Below are positions 15,018-22,532 of a DNA stretch of 64,000 nt, piece after piece; the stretch's first letter is position 1; each line of letters begins with the position of its first letter. A model generated the notes under the pieces. It was not told the origin of the DNA. It was given only the letters and a program-made list of their open reading frames with translations, and did no database searches. Location: positions 3,601,694 to 3,665,693 of the forward strand of contig NZ_CH902583.1 of NCBI RefSeq assembly GCF_000152965.1, given 5' to 3'. The stretch is from Roseobacter sp. MED193. GTDB taxonomy: Bacteria > Pseudomonadota > Alphaproteobacteria > Rhodobacterales > Rhodobacteraceae. Made by a program: the position numbers and the translations under genes.

Positions 15018-15518
15018 ATGGCCCTTTCCGAATTTCATTTGGACGACGATATTCACCCCATTGACATCGTTGAAAATCTGGCAGCCCACCACGACTGGGA
15101 TTTTGATCGCATTGGTGATGATCAGATTGCCATGGCCGTAGAAGGCCAATGGCGGACCTATTCCCTGACGCTGGCTTGGTCGGCTTATGAGGAAACGCTG
15201 CGACTGGTTTGCAGCTATGAGATGGAACCGCCTGAGGTCAAGATCCCTCAGCTCTATGAGCTGATCAACCTGATGAATGATCAGTGCTGGGCGGGGGGGT
15301 TTACCTACTGGGCCGACCACAAGGTTATGCTCTACCGCTATGGGTTGGTTTTGGCCGGTGGGCAGTCTGCCAGCCCACAACAGGTTGACGCCATGATCCA
15401 CGCGGCAGTGAGCAATTGCGAACGCTATTACCCGGCTATTCAACTGACGACCTGGGCGGAAAGATCCCCCAGCGAGGCGATTGGGGTCGCAATTGCAGAG
15501 GCATATGGTCGGGCGTAA
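15018..15518 (+). CDS. YbjN-domain protein
   Basis: A 166-residue protein of the YbjN family, sensory-like proteins that resemble type III secretion chaperones in fold and have a loosely defined stress role. The pattern HPIDIVENLAAHHDWDFDRI, then TYSLTLAWSAYEETLRLVCSYEMEPPE and LYELINLMNDQCWAGGFTYW, is typical of the alphaproteobacterial form that precedes proC. GAGAGGTGAG stands just before ATG 15018. The gap to proC is about 45 bases, so the two are probably co-transcribed. Confidence 0.85.
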   Translation: MALSEFHLDDDIHPIDIVENLAAHHDWDFDRIGDDQIAMAVEGQWRTYSLTLAWSAYEETLRLVCSYEMEPPEVKIPQLYELINLMNDQCWAGGFTYWADHKVMLYRYGLVLAGGQSASPQQVDAMIHAAVSNCERYYPAIQLTTWAERSPSEAIGVAIAEAYGRA

Positions 15519-15562
15519 GCCTATGCATTGATATGGAAACACCTGAGAGAGGCAGTCGGAAG

Positions 15563-16375
15563 ATGACAACCGGTATTGAAACGCGCGGGCTGGTGCTGCT
15601 GGGCTGCGGCAAAATGGGTTCTGCCATGTTGGCGGGCTGGTTGGAGGGCGGATTGCCCGCATCCTCCGTCTGGGTGCTCGACCCCAATCCTTCTGAATGG
15701 CTACAGTCGACAGGCGTGAATATCAATGTCGATCTGCCAGCCACTCCTGCCCTGGTGCTGGTTGCGGTGAAGCCACAGATGATGGGGGCTGCGCTGCCCA
15801 AGCTCCAGGCGCTGGGCAATGGTGACACGCTGTTTGTCTCGGTTGCGGCAGGGACCTCTATTGCCAGTTTCGAAGAGATCCTGGGCGCGCAGACGCCGAT
15901 CATTCGCGCCATGCCCAATACCCCAGCGGCAATTGGCCAGGGCATCACTGCAATGGTGGGGAATGCCCATGCTACCGCAGAGGATTTGAATAGGGCTGAA
16001 GGGCTCCTGAAGGCCATAGGTCAGACCGTGCGGCTGGAGGCGGAGGCGCAGATCGATGCCGTCACCGGCGTGAGCGGCTCTGGTCCTGCTTATGTTTTCC
16101 ACTTGATCGAGACGCTCGCCGCCGCCGGAGAGGCGCAGGGTCTGTCAGCAGATCTATCGATGAAGCTGGCCAAAGCCACCGTGGCAGGGGCAGGGGCATT
16201 GGCCAGTGTGGCTGACGAAAGCCCCAGTCAGTTGCGTATCAATGTGACCAGCCCCAATGGCACCACCCAGGCGGCTCTTGAGGTTTTGATGCAGGAAGAC
16301 ACCGGTTTTCCGGATTTGCTCGGCCGGGCCGTGGCTGCGGCGACCAACCGATCAAAGGAGCTGGCGCGTGGCTGA
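15563..16375 (+). CDS. proC: Pyrroline-5-carboxylate reductase
   Basis: A 270-residue enzyme for the last step of proline synthesis (P5C to proline, NAD(P)H). The Rossmann motif is LVLLGCGKMGSAMLAGW at residues 9-25. The C-terminal signature ELAAATV-like region reads AGAGALASVADESPSQLRINVTSPNGTTQAAL. SGSGPAYVFHLIE is the conserved substrate-side segment. ATG 15563 (MTTGIE) is preceded by GAGAGG ten bases away; an ATG at 15533 would add ten residues. The 3' end overlaps csaA by eight bases. Confidence 0.93.
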   Translation: MTTGIETRGLVLLGCGKMGSAMLAGWLEGGLPASSVWVLDPNPSEWLQSTGVNINVDLPATPALVLVAVKPQMMGAALPKLQALGNGDTLFVSVAAGTSIASFEEILGAQTPIIRAMPNTPAAIGQGITAMVGNAHATAEDLNRAEGLLKAIGQTVRLEAEAQIDAVTGVSGSGPAYVFHLIETLAAAGEAQGLSADLSMKLAKATVAGAGALASVADESPSQLRINVTSPNGTTQAALEVLMQEDTGFPDLLGRAVAAATNRSKELARG

Positions 16376-16706
16376 AATCACTTTTGACGACTTTATGAAG
16401 GTAGATATCCGTGTCGGCGAGGTCATTCGCGCAGAACCCTATCCGGAGGCGCGCAAGCCGGCGATCAAGATCTGGATCGATTTTGGTCCAGAGATAGGCG
16501 AAAAGAAGACCTCAGCTCAGGTGACCGCGCATTACACGCCACAGACGTTGATTGGTAAACAGGTCTTGGCGGTGGTGAATTTTCCGCCAAGACAGATTGG
16601 CAAGTTCATGTCTGAGGTTCTGGTGCTGGGCCTGCCGGATGACACAGGTGAAATCCGTTTGGTTGGGCCCGACGGCCCGGTGCCTTTGGGCGGAAGGATG
16701 CACTGA
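16368..16706 (+). CDS. csaA: CsaA-type tRNA-binding domain protein
   Basis: A 112-residue OB-fold protein of the tRNA-binding/MetG-C-terminal family, called CsaA and proposed to be a chaperone in Bacillus. Signatures: VDIRVGEVIRAEPYPEARKP, FGPEIGEKKTSAQVTAHYTP and VLAVVNFPPRQIGKFMSEVLVLG. It has a GTG start inside the end of proC (8-base overlap) and stops two bases before the next gene's ATG, so it is the middle gene of a tight operon. Confidence 0.9.
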   Translation: MAEITFDDFMKVDIRVGEVIRAEPYPEARKPAIKIWIDFGPEIGEKKTSAQVTAHYTPQTLIGKQVLAVVNFPPRQIGKFMSEVLVLGLPDDTGEIRLVGPDGPVPLGGRMH

Positions 16707-16708
16707 CC

Positions 16709-17659
16709 ATGAAGCTCTTGATTACCCGCCCGATGACTGCGGCGGTAGAAGCACGGGCGCGAGCTGAGTTTGACGTGGATTTTCGGCGTGAGACCGCAGT
16801 CATGACTCGGCCAGAGATGCTGTCTGCGCTGCGCGACTATGACATGGTGATGCCGACCCTGGGGGACGGCTTTGATGCTGGGATTTTCGCAGAAACACCA
16901 AAGCCGAGCTGTCGGCTCTTGGCCAATTTTGGGGTTGGCTTCAATCACATTGATGTCGCAGCAGCCACTGCCAGCGGGATTGCAGTCAGCAATACGCCAG
17001 GTGCTGTGACTGATGCGACGGCGGATATCGCATTGGCGCTGATCTTGATGTCGGCGCGCCGCGCAGCTGAGGGAGAACGCCTGGTGCGCAGTGGCAATTG
17101 GCCTGGCTGGCATCCAACCCAGATGCTGGGGCAGCATGTGACGGGCAAGCGGCTGGGGGTGATCGGTATGGGCCGTATTGGCGCTGCGATTGCCCAACGT
17201 TGCCATTTTGGCTTTGATATGCAGGTCTTTTACAGCGCACGCAGCGAAAAGACTCCTGGGTTCCCGGTCACGCGTATAGCCGACCCCGTGCAACTGGCTG
17301 CCAAGGTGGATTTCCTCGTTGTGGCGGTTCCGGGAGGGTCAGAGACGCGTCATCTGGTGGATGCATCTGTTTTGGCGGCCATGCAGCCTCATGCGCATCT
17401 GATCAATATTGCACGTGGCGAAGTGGTCCAGCAACACGCCTTGATTTCCGCTCTGCAAAAGCAGCGTATCGCCGGGGCTGGCTTGGATGTTTATGAATTT
17501 GAACCAGAAGTTCCAGCGGAGTTGCGCGAGCTGTCCAATGTCACCTTGCTTCCACATCTGGGCACTGCCACTGATGAGGTGCGCAGTGCCATGGGAAATA
17601 TGGCACTGGACAATGTCGCCGCATTTGTCGCGGGGCAGCCGCTGCCAAACCAAGTCTGA
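16709..17659 (+). CDS. D-2-hydroxyacid dehydrogenase (glyoxylate/hydroxypyruvate reductase type)
   Basis: A 316-residue NAD(P)-dependent reductase of 2-keto acids. The nucleotide fold has LGVIGMGRIGAAIAQR (about 150-165), where GxGxxG is intact. The catalytic triad is visible as R in LINIARGEVV, E in LDVYEFEPEVP and H in LLPHLGTAT. FGVGFNHIDVAAATASGIAVSNTP is the substrate-side loop. The sequence is closest to glyoxylate reductase-type proteins, but the substrate is not proven. It is the last gene of the ybjN-proC-csaA block. Confidence 0.88.
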   Translation: MKLLITRPMTAAVEARARAEFDVDFRRETAVMTRPEMLSALRDYDMVMPTLGDGFDAGIFAETPKPSCRLLANFGVGFNHIDVAAATASGIAVSNTPGAVTDATADIALALILMSARRAAEGERLVRSGNWPGWHPTQMLGQHVTGKRLGVIGMGRIGAAIAQRCHFGFDMQVFYSARSEKTPGFPVTRIADPVQLAAKVDFLVVAVPGGSETRHLVDASVLAAMQPHAHLINIARGEVVQQHALISALQKQRIAGAGLDVYEFEPEVPAELRELSNVTLLPHLGTATDEVRSAMGNMALDNVAAFVAGQPLPNQV

Positions 17660-17710
17660 GGGGCGGCATCTGAGCTGGGGCGGTGAACTGGGCGCTTTTT
17701 CAGGTTTCAC

Positions 17711-17765
17711 TTTTCCCTAAATATTCCGGGGGTGAGCGCCAGCGGCGCGAGGGGGCAGAGCCCCC
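17711..17765. repeat. REP-like GC-rich palindromic repeat, copy 1
   Basis: The element begins CCCTAAATATTCCGGGGG and continues through GCGCC/GGCGC and GGGGGCAGAGCCCCC hairpins. Related copies lie at 34823-34870, 54725-54742 (short) and 62228-62271. All lie in intergenic space just after a gene's stop. A further palindrome TCCCCCGGGGGA at 17804-17815 touches the tdk stop codon. It looks like a dispersed roseobacter REP family. Confidence 0.6.
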
Positions 17766-17815
17766 ATAGGGTGCCGACGACCCGTACCGGGCTGGCGCGT
17801 TTCTCCCCCGGGGGA

Positions 17816-18400
17816 TTAGTTCCCCTGTGCCATGGCCTCGCGCCAATGGCGGCGACACAGGGATACATAGCTCTCGTTGCCGCCAATTTGCACCTGATCG
17901 CCTTTGATGATGGCGCGTCCCTCTGCATCCTGGCGGATCACCATGGTGGCCTTCTTGCCGCAATGACAGATTGTGCGCACCTCGCGCATTTCATCCGCCA
18001 AGGCCAGCAAGGCGGCAGAGCCAGGAAACAACTGTCCTTGAAAATCGACCCTCAGCCCGTAGCACAGAACGGGGACCTTGAGATCATCCACCACCGTTGC
18101 CAACTGCCAGACCTGATCTGAGGTCAGAAACTGGGCTTCATCGATGAAGATGCTGGCGACTTTCCCCTGTTTCAGGCGCGCGCCTATTTTGGCAAACAGA
18201 TCCTCGCCGGGGGCAAAGGTCTCGGCGGCTTCGCTTATGCCAATACGCGAAGCGATTCTCCCTTTACCTTCCCGCGTGTCGATCTGCGCGGTCAGCAGAT
18301 AGGTATCCATGTTGTTTTCACGGTAGTTGTGCGAGGCCTGCAGCAGAACGGCTGACTTGCCTGCATTCATGGTCGAGTAGTTGAAGTAGAGCTTTGCCAT
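17816..18400 (-). CDS. tdk: Thymidine kinase (type II, zinc)
   Basis: A 194-residue salvage enzyme that phosphorylates thymidine. The P-loop is FNYSTMNAGKSAVLLQASHN at the N-terminus. The Walker B-like region is IFIDEAQFLT (about residue 85), followed by YGLRVDFQGQLFPGS for substrate binding. The zinc ribbon is CHCGKKATMV and CRRHW near the C-terminus. The length matches type II bacterial Tdk. It stands alone, converging on the hydroxyacid dehydrogenase. Confidence 0.95.
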   Translation of the reverse strand: MAKLYFNYSTMNAGKSAVLLQASHNYRENNMDTYLLTAQIDTREGKGRIASRIGISEAAETFAPGEDLFAKIGARLKQGKVASIFIDEAQFLTSDQVWQLATVVDDLKVPVLCYGLRVDFQGQLFPGSAALLALADEMREVRTICHCGKKATMVIRQDAEGRAIIKGDQVQIGGNESYVSLCRRHWREAMAQGN

Positions 18401-18955
18401 GGCGTCCCTTTAGCCTGTCGCGGGCAGGGGGGGCAAGAGGACGAGGGAGGCAAACCGTCGATAGGGGCGCTGTTTTACAGTCACGAGCGCTGCCGCACCC
18501 AATGGCCTGGTGTGGCGCAACAAAGGCGGTGCCCATGAGAATTCGACGTCAACCTGTATGTGAAAAAATTCGTTTATTTTCTGTGGGTTAAGCTTTTCCC
18601 CCAAGGGGAGGGCGCCGTGAGCCACATGCGAAGCAATATGATCATACCCCCCCTGATCCCCAAGAACTGGTGCTCAAAAGGGGAGGGCGGCCGATATTGC
18701 CGACACATCAGGAAGGGTACTTAGGCCAAAAACGTGCCCACTCAAAAAACCACGGGAAAATGCGTCCCGCGTCAAAACCAAGCCCACTCACTAAGCCGGT
18801 TCCGAGATACAATGAGGGTCAAAATACTCCCCCGTCACTCGCTAAATCCCTGAAAACCTTAGGGATGGTGTAAGAATAACAAATACTTTACAACATCGGC
18901 ATGGGAAATTACTCCCGTCCTTCCCCTTTTGGCGCGGCATGGCTGGTGAAAATTA
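18401..18955. other. Long AT-richer spacer between tdk and the 157-aa gene
   Basis: About 555 bases with no gene I can support. The right half (18700-18955) is visibly richer in A and T than the surroundings, with many short GGGA/TCCC and GCCCACTCA repeats (18737 and 18780 areas). A frame of 67 codons at 18670-18873 has low-complexity composition and no ribosome site. The region may hold long promoter or leader sequence for the gene at 18956. Confidence 0.5.
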
Positions 18956-19429
18956 ATGGCAGAGATCGGTACTTACCTAAAAAAGCATACTGAGGCCCTG
19001 GTAAAGGATGTTGGGATCGAGGCAGCCTGCCAGATCACCGGCAAATCCAAGGCGACTTTGGGACGATATTATTCCGATAATGCAGAGCACACCGACCGGT
19101 TTATGCCAGTCGATGCTGTGGCCAAGCTGGAACAAGAGGCCTCATACCCTCATGTGACCTCTGCTCTGGCAGATCTGAAGAACATCACCCTGTCCTATGA
19201 CACCAAAAATGCGAGCAATGGCGATGCAAGCGTTACCCGCAGCGGTGGCGTGAACGCAGATGTCATCGCATTGAGCCAGCGATTTGCCTTCTTGATGAGC
19301 GAATATCAAACCGCCATAGAGGATGGGATTATCACGGTGAATGAGGCCAAGCGGCTGCTACGTGAAACCGTTATGCTGCAGCATGTGCTTTTGGACATGA
19401 AACTCCATCTCGAAGAAGAGAGCGCCTAG
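18956..19429 (+). CDS. Unidentified 157-aa protein with HTH-like N-terminus
   Basis: The N-terminal half (IGTYLKKHTEALVKDVGIEA, ACQITGKSKATLGRYYSD) has the look of a helix-turn-helix: an 'AACQITGKSKATLGRYY' segment like a recognition helix in phage or Cro/CII-type regulators. The C-terminal half (about 105-155) is helical and acidic, with LMSEYQTAIEDGIITVNEAKRLL. No catalytic motif or membrane span is visible. I believe similar proteins occur in Rhodobacteraceae as hypotheticals, but I cannot name a family. The unusually long upstream spacer suggests complex control. Confidence 0.75.
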   Translation: MAEIGTYLKKHTEALVKDVGIEAACQITGKSKATLGRYYSDNAEHTDRFMPVDAVAKLEQEASYPHVTSALADLKNITLSYDTKNASNGDASVTRSGGVNADVIALSQRFAFLMSEYQTAIEDGIITVNEAKRLLRETVMLQHVLLDMKLHLEEESA

Positions 19430-19607
19430 CGCTTGGAGTTGAAAGACCTGCCGTAGGCTCGGCCTGCGGCCTGACTGCTATAGATGACGATTCCCGGGTA
19501 CAGTCCAGAGATCGGCGCTATATCAGGTGTTGGCGCAAAACCTGCTTGGAAGGCTCGTGTTTAGTATAGGTCTCAAGCGGAGAGATGCGTATCAGTGATC
19601 CCTCAGC

Positions 19608-19649
19608 CTCAGGGCGTGACGCGGCGATGTGAAGCGCCGCAGTCCTGAG
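19608..19649 (-). terminator. Branched hairpin after the FabH-like gene
   Basis: On the minus strand, 10 bases after the stop, CTCAGG/CCTGAG encloses GCGGCG/CGCCGC (arms 19608-19613 with 19644-19649, and 19621-19626 with 19635-19640). There is no clear T-run, so factor-independent termination is uncertain. It may instead stabilise the 3' end. Confidence 0.4.
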
Positions 19650-19657
19650 CCTTGTTC

Positions 19658-20785
19658 CTAGGCTTTGTGGCGTTTCAGGATCACCGAGCCTACGGAGTAA
19701 CCTGCGCCGAAGGAACAGATTAGCCCTAGATCGCCCTCGCCAAGATCTTCGGAGTATTTTGAAAAGGCGATAATCGATCCGGCCGAAGAGGTATTGGCGT
19801 AGTCTTGTAAAATATTGGGCTGCTCATCCGCGGCAGGCGCGCGCCCCAGGGTCTTTTTGCCAATGAAATCATTCATCGATTTGTTTGCCTGGTGCAACCA
19901 CAGCCGTTTGAGCTCTTCGCGCTCGACACCTTCAGCCGCCATGTGACTGGCAATATGCTGGCTGACCATGGGCAGAACTTCCTTGAACACTTTGCGGCCA
20001 TTTTGCATGAACTGCATATCGCGCCGGTCTGCGACCCCGTCGGGGCGTGAACGACGCAGGAAGCCGTTGTTGTTGCGGATGTTGTTGGAGAAATCAGTGG
20101 CGCACCGGGTGGACAGGATTTCGAAATGGTCGCCTTTGGCATCCTCAAGGCGCTCCAAAAGGGTGGCAGTGGCCACGTCGCCAAAGATGAAGTGACAGTC
20201 ACGGTCACGCCATTCCAGATGGCCAGAGCAGATCTCTGGGTTCACAACCAGTGCTGAGCGGATGCTGCCGGAACGGATCATATCAGCGGCGGTCTGGATA
20301 CCAAAGGTCGCAGAAGAACAGGCGACATTCATGTCAAAGGCAAAGCCCTTGATGCCCAGAAGATCCTGTATTTCGATGGCCACGGCGGGGTAGGCGCGCT
20401 CCATATTCGAGGCCGCACAGATTACCAGATCAACGTCCTCTGCCGTCTTGCCGGCCTGCTTTAGCGCCTTTTTGGCTGCGTCCAGCGCGATTTCGGCCAT
20501 GATGCCGGGTTCGGAATCGTCTCGTTGGCGCAGCTGTGGGTACATGATCTCAGGGTTCAATACCCCTGCCTTGTCCATCACATAGCGCTGCTCAATGCCT
20601 GAGGCCTTAAAGATGAATTCTTCCGAAGAATGGGGCAGGGCCTCAAAGCTGCCAGCGGCAATGGCCTCGGCATTCTCGGCGTTGATCTTGTCGGCGTAGG
20701 CATTATAGGCCTCTACCAGTTCAGCATTGGTGATGGTTTGGGCGGGGGTGAAAACCCCGGTGCCGGTGATTGCGGCTGTGTACAT
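19658..20785 (-). CDS. Long-form beta-ketoacyl-ACP synthase III (FabH-like)
   Basis: A 375-residue thiolase-fold condensing enzyme. The catalytic triad is complete: Cys in MNVACSSATFGIQ, His in LWLHQANKSM and Asn in DYANTSSAGS. It is about 50 residues longer than housekeeping FabH (about 320), with an insertion near residues 30-75 (AYNAYADKINAENAEAIAAG). Such long forms often use unusual primers. I start at ATG 20785 (MYTAAITGTG), since the upstream 18 residues are not family-like. It is divergent from a marR-RND pump operon, which may indicate lipid-linked stress control. Confidence 0.88.
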   Translation of the reverse strand: MYTAAITGTGVFTPAQTITNAELVEAYNAYADKINAENAEAIAAGSFEALPHSSEEFIFKASGIEQRYVMDKAGVLNPEIMYPQLRQRDDSEPGIMAEIALDAAKKALKQAGKTAEDVDLVICAASNMERAYPAVAIEIQDLLGIKGFAFDMNVACSSATFGIQTAADMIRSGSIRSALVVNPEICSGHLEWRDRDCHFIFGDVATATLLERLEDAKGDHFEILSTRCATDFSNNIRNNNGFLRRSRPDGVADRRDMQFMQNGRKVFKEVLPMVSQHIASHMAAEGVEREELKRLWLHQANKSMNDFIGKKTLGRAPAADEQPNILQDYANTSSAGSIIAFSKYSEDLGEGDLGLICSFGAGYSVGSVILKRHKA

Positions 20786-20887
20786 GACAGAGACCCTATG
20801 GGGAAGAAACCCCGTATTTGTGACGCTTTTTTGACCCAAAGGTCAAGGTTGACGACGGGTATCTGCGCCCGGATTCGTAAGCAGAAG

Positions 20888-20923
20888 TGTGATGTTCATC
20901 ACATGAAAGGTTCATCAGGTGAA
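20888..20923. promoter_or_regulatory. Candidate MarR operators in the fabH-like/marR divergent promoter
   Basis: TGTGATG-tt-CATCACA (20888-20903) is a perfect 7-bp inverted repeat. Overlapping it, GTTCATCAcaTGAA (20894-20907) and GTTCATCAggTGAA (20910-20923) are direct copies 16 bases apart, each with TTCA/TGAA arms. They sit 40-75 bases before the marR start and 100-140 bases before the fabH-like start, so one protein could control both directions. Binding is inferred. Confidence 0.5.
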
Positions 20924-20962
20924 GTATAGCGAATGGAATCACAATGAATTGAACTGATCCAG

Positions 20963-21445
20963 ATGCCACAGGCCCGGAAAAATCCTTCATCCCAGAACAA
21001 GACCAGCGCTGAGATGCGGGTGCTGTTGGGGATATTTTCTCTCTATTGGCGCTTAGATGATGCCCTGGCAAAGCAGGAAATCACCAGTGGCCTGGGGCGG
21101 GTGGAGTGTAATCTCTTGCTGCAACTGGATACCCCGCGCCGCATGGGTGAGTTGGCAAAGAGAATGATACTGGTTCCGTCGAGCGTGACTATGGCTGCGG
21201 ACCGTCTGGAGCAGGATGGTCTGGTCCTGCGGGTGCGCGATGCTGAGGACCGCCGAGCCTTTTTGCTGCAGCTGACGGCTAAGGGGAACAGTCTGCGCGC
21301 GGCGCTGGAAAAGCGGGCAGAACGGGCATTTCGTGAGATCTGCGGTCTCAATGACGACGATATTCAGCAATTTGCGCTGTTATCCGATAAGCTACAAAAC
21401 AAATTTCTTGGGTGCGCCAACCGGTGTCCCGGCAAGGAGAAGTAA
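20963..21445 (+). CDS. MarR-family transcriptional regulator
   Basis: A 160-residue winged-helix regulator. The core (about 35-120) reads LLLQLDTPRRMGELAKRMIL, then VPSSVTMAADRLEQDGLVLRVRDAEDRRAFLLQLTAKG; the DxRRxxLxLTxxG wing is diagnostic. It stops three bases before the adaptor gene and so heads the efflux operon, the common arrangement for a repressor of its own pump. No cysteine sensor is obvious apart from C144/C150 near the C-terminus (CGLNDDD area and CANRCPGKEK), which could be redox responsive but need not be. Confidence 0.9.
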   Translation: MPQARKNPSSQNKTSAEMRVLLGIFSLYWRLDDALAKQEITSGLGRVECNLLLQLDTPRRMGELAKRMILVPSSVTMAADRLEQDGLVLRVRDAEDRRAFLLQLTAKGNSLRAALEKRAERAFREICGLNDDDIQQFALLSDKLQNKFLGCANRCPGKEK

Positions 21446-21448
21446 GAC

Positions 21449-22522
21449 ATGCACCTTATGCAAAAGTTAGCCGTAGCAATGCTGCCGGTTCTGGCAGGTC
21501 CGGCGGTGATGACGGTAGGGCTGGGCCTGGCTGGAGCTGTGCAGGCAGAGGAAGTCCTCAAACCGGTAAAGTTAATGACTACCCAATCAGGGACACGTCT
21601 TCTTGAGCGGCAGTTTTTTGGACAGGTAGCGGCCAAACAGACGGTTGATCTGGCCTTTCAGGTTCCAGGCCAAGTGCTGCGGTTCCCGGTGGCAGAAGGT
21701 TATATCGTGCCAGAAGGGCAGCTGATCGCTGAGCTGGATCTAGAACCTTTTGAGCTGAACCTGGAACAGGCACGGCTGCAAAAGGAACAGGCCGATCGCA
21801 CGGTCAATCGTTTGGAACGGCTCAAAGGCACCGTGAGCGCGGTCTCTATCGAGGATGCCGCGACCCAGGCAGGCTTGACCCGGGTGGCGCTGCGCAATGC
21901 GGAATACGAACTGCGCCATGCCACTTTGAACGCACCGTTTGAGGCCCTGGTCTCTACCCGCGAAGTGGAAAATTTCACGACCGTTGCCGCAGGGGCACCG
22001 ATTGTCCGCCTCCATGACATGTCAGTGCTGCATATCGAAGTCGACGTGCCTGAGGTGCTGTTCCAGCGTGCGGATCGCGGCGACAATGTCTTGACCACGG
22101 CGACCTTTCCCGGCAGCGACGAGAGCTTCCCGCTTCAGATCCTCGAATTTACCGCTGAGGCCAGCAATATTGGTCAGACCTACCGGGTGACCTTTAGCAT
22201 GGAGCCCCCAGAGGGCCGACAGATCCTGCCGGGGGCCTCGGCCACCGTGCAGGTCAAGGTGGATACGGGGGAGCAGGGCATTCTGGTGCCGCCCACCGCC
22301 ATTGTGACCACCCCGACAGGGGAGACAGGTGTCATGGTGTTCACGCCCAAAGGCGGCGATACCGGAGAGGTAACCTGGGTCGAGGTGGCGTTGAGCGCAA
22401 CCCAACATGGTAGCTTTGCCATCTCCTCTGGACTGGAGGGAGGCGAGGAGATTGTTTCGACCGGCGGCAGCGCTTTGATCGACGGCCAAAAGGTCCGCCG
22501 GTTCACCGGCTTTGCGAACTGA
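21449..22522 (+). CDS. RND efflux periplasmic adaptor subunit
   Basis: A 357-residue membrane-fusion protein that links an RND pump to an outer-membrane channel. It has a signal peptide (about 1-33, ending AVQA-EE). The lipoyl-like half-motif is VDLAFQVPGQVLRFPVAEGY, followed by a hairpin with LEQARLQKEQADRTVNRLE, and beta-barrel segments ending in GSALIDGQKVRRF. There is no lipobox cysteine, so it is probably anchored by protein contact. It lies three bases after marR and ten bases before the pump gene's ATG. No TolC-type gene follows. Confidence 0.9.
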   Translation: MHLMQKLAVAMLPVLAGPAVMTVGLGLAGAVQAEEVLKPVKLMTTQSGTRLLERQFFGQVAAKQTVDLAFQVPGQVLRFPVAEGYIVPEGQLIAELDLEPFELNLEQARLQKEQADRTVNRLERLKGTVSAVSIEDAATQAGLTRVALRNAEYELRHATLNAPFEALVSTREVENFTTVAAGAPIVRLHDMSVLHIEVDVPEVLFQRADRGDNVLTTATFPGSDESFPLQILEFTAEASNIGQTYRVTFSMEPPEGRQILPGASATVQVKVDTGEQGILVPPTAIVTTPTGETGVMVFTPKGGDTGEVTWVEVALSATQHGSFAISSGLEGGEEIVSTGGSALIDGQKVRRFTGFAN

Positions 22523-22532
22523 GGCTGAGACC

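Noticed and set aside
18670-18873. A 67-codon plus-strand frame in the tdk spacer
   Set aside because: No ribosome site, basic/proline-rich random composition; treated as spacer.
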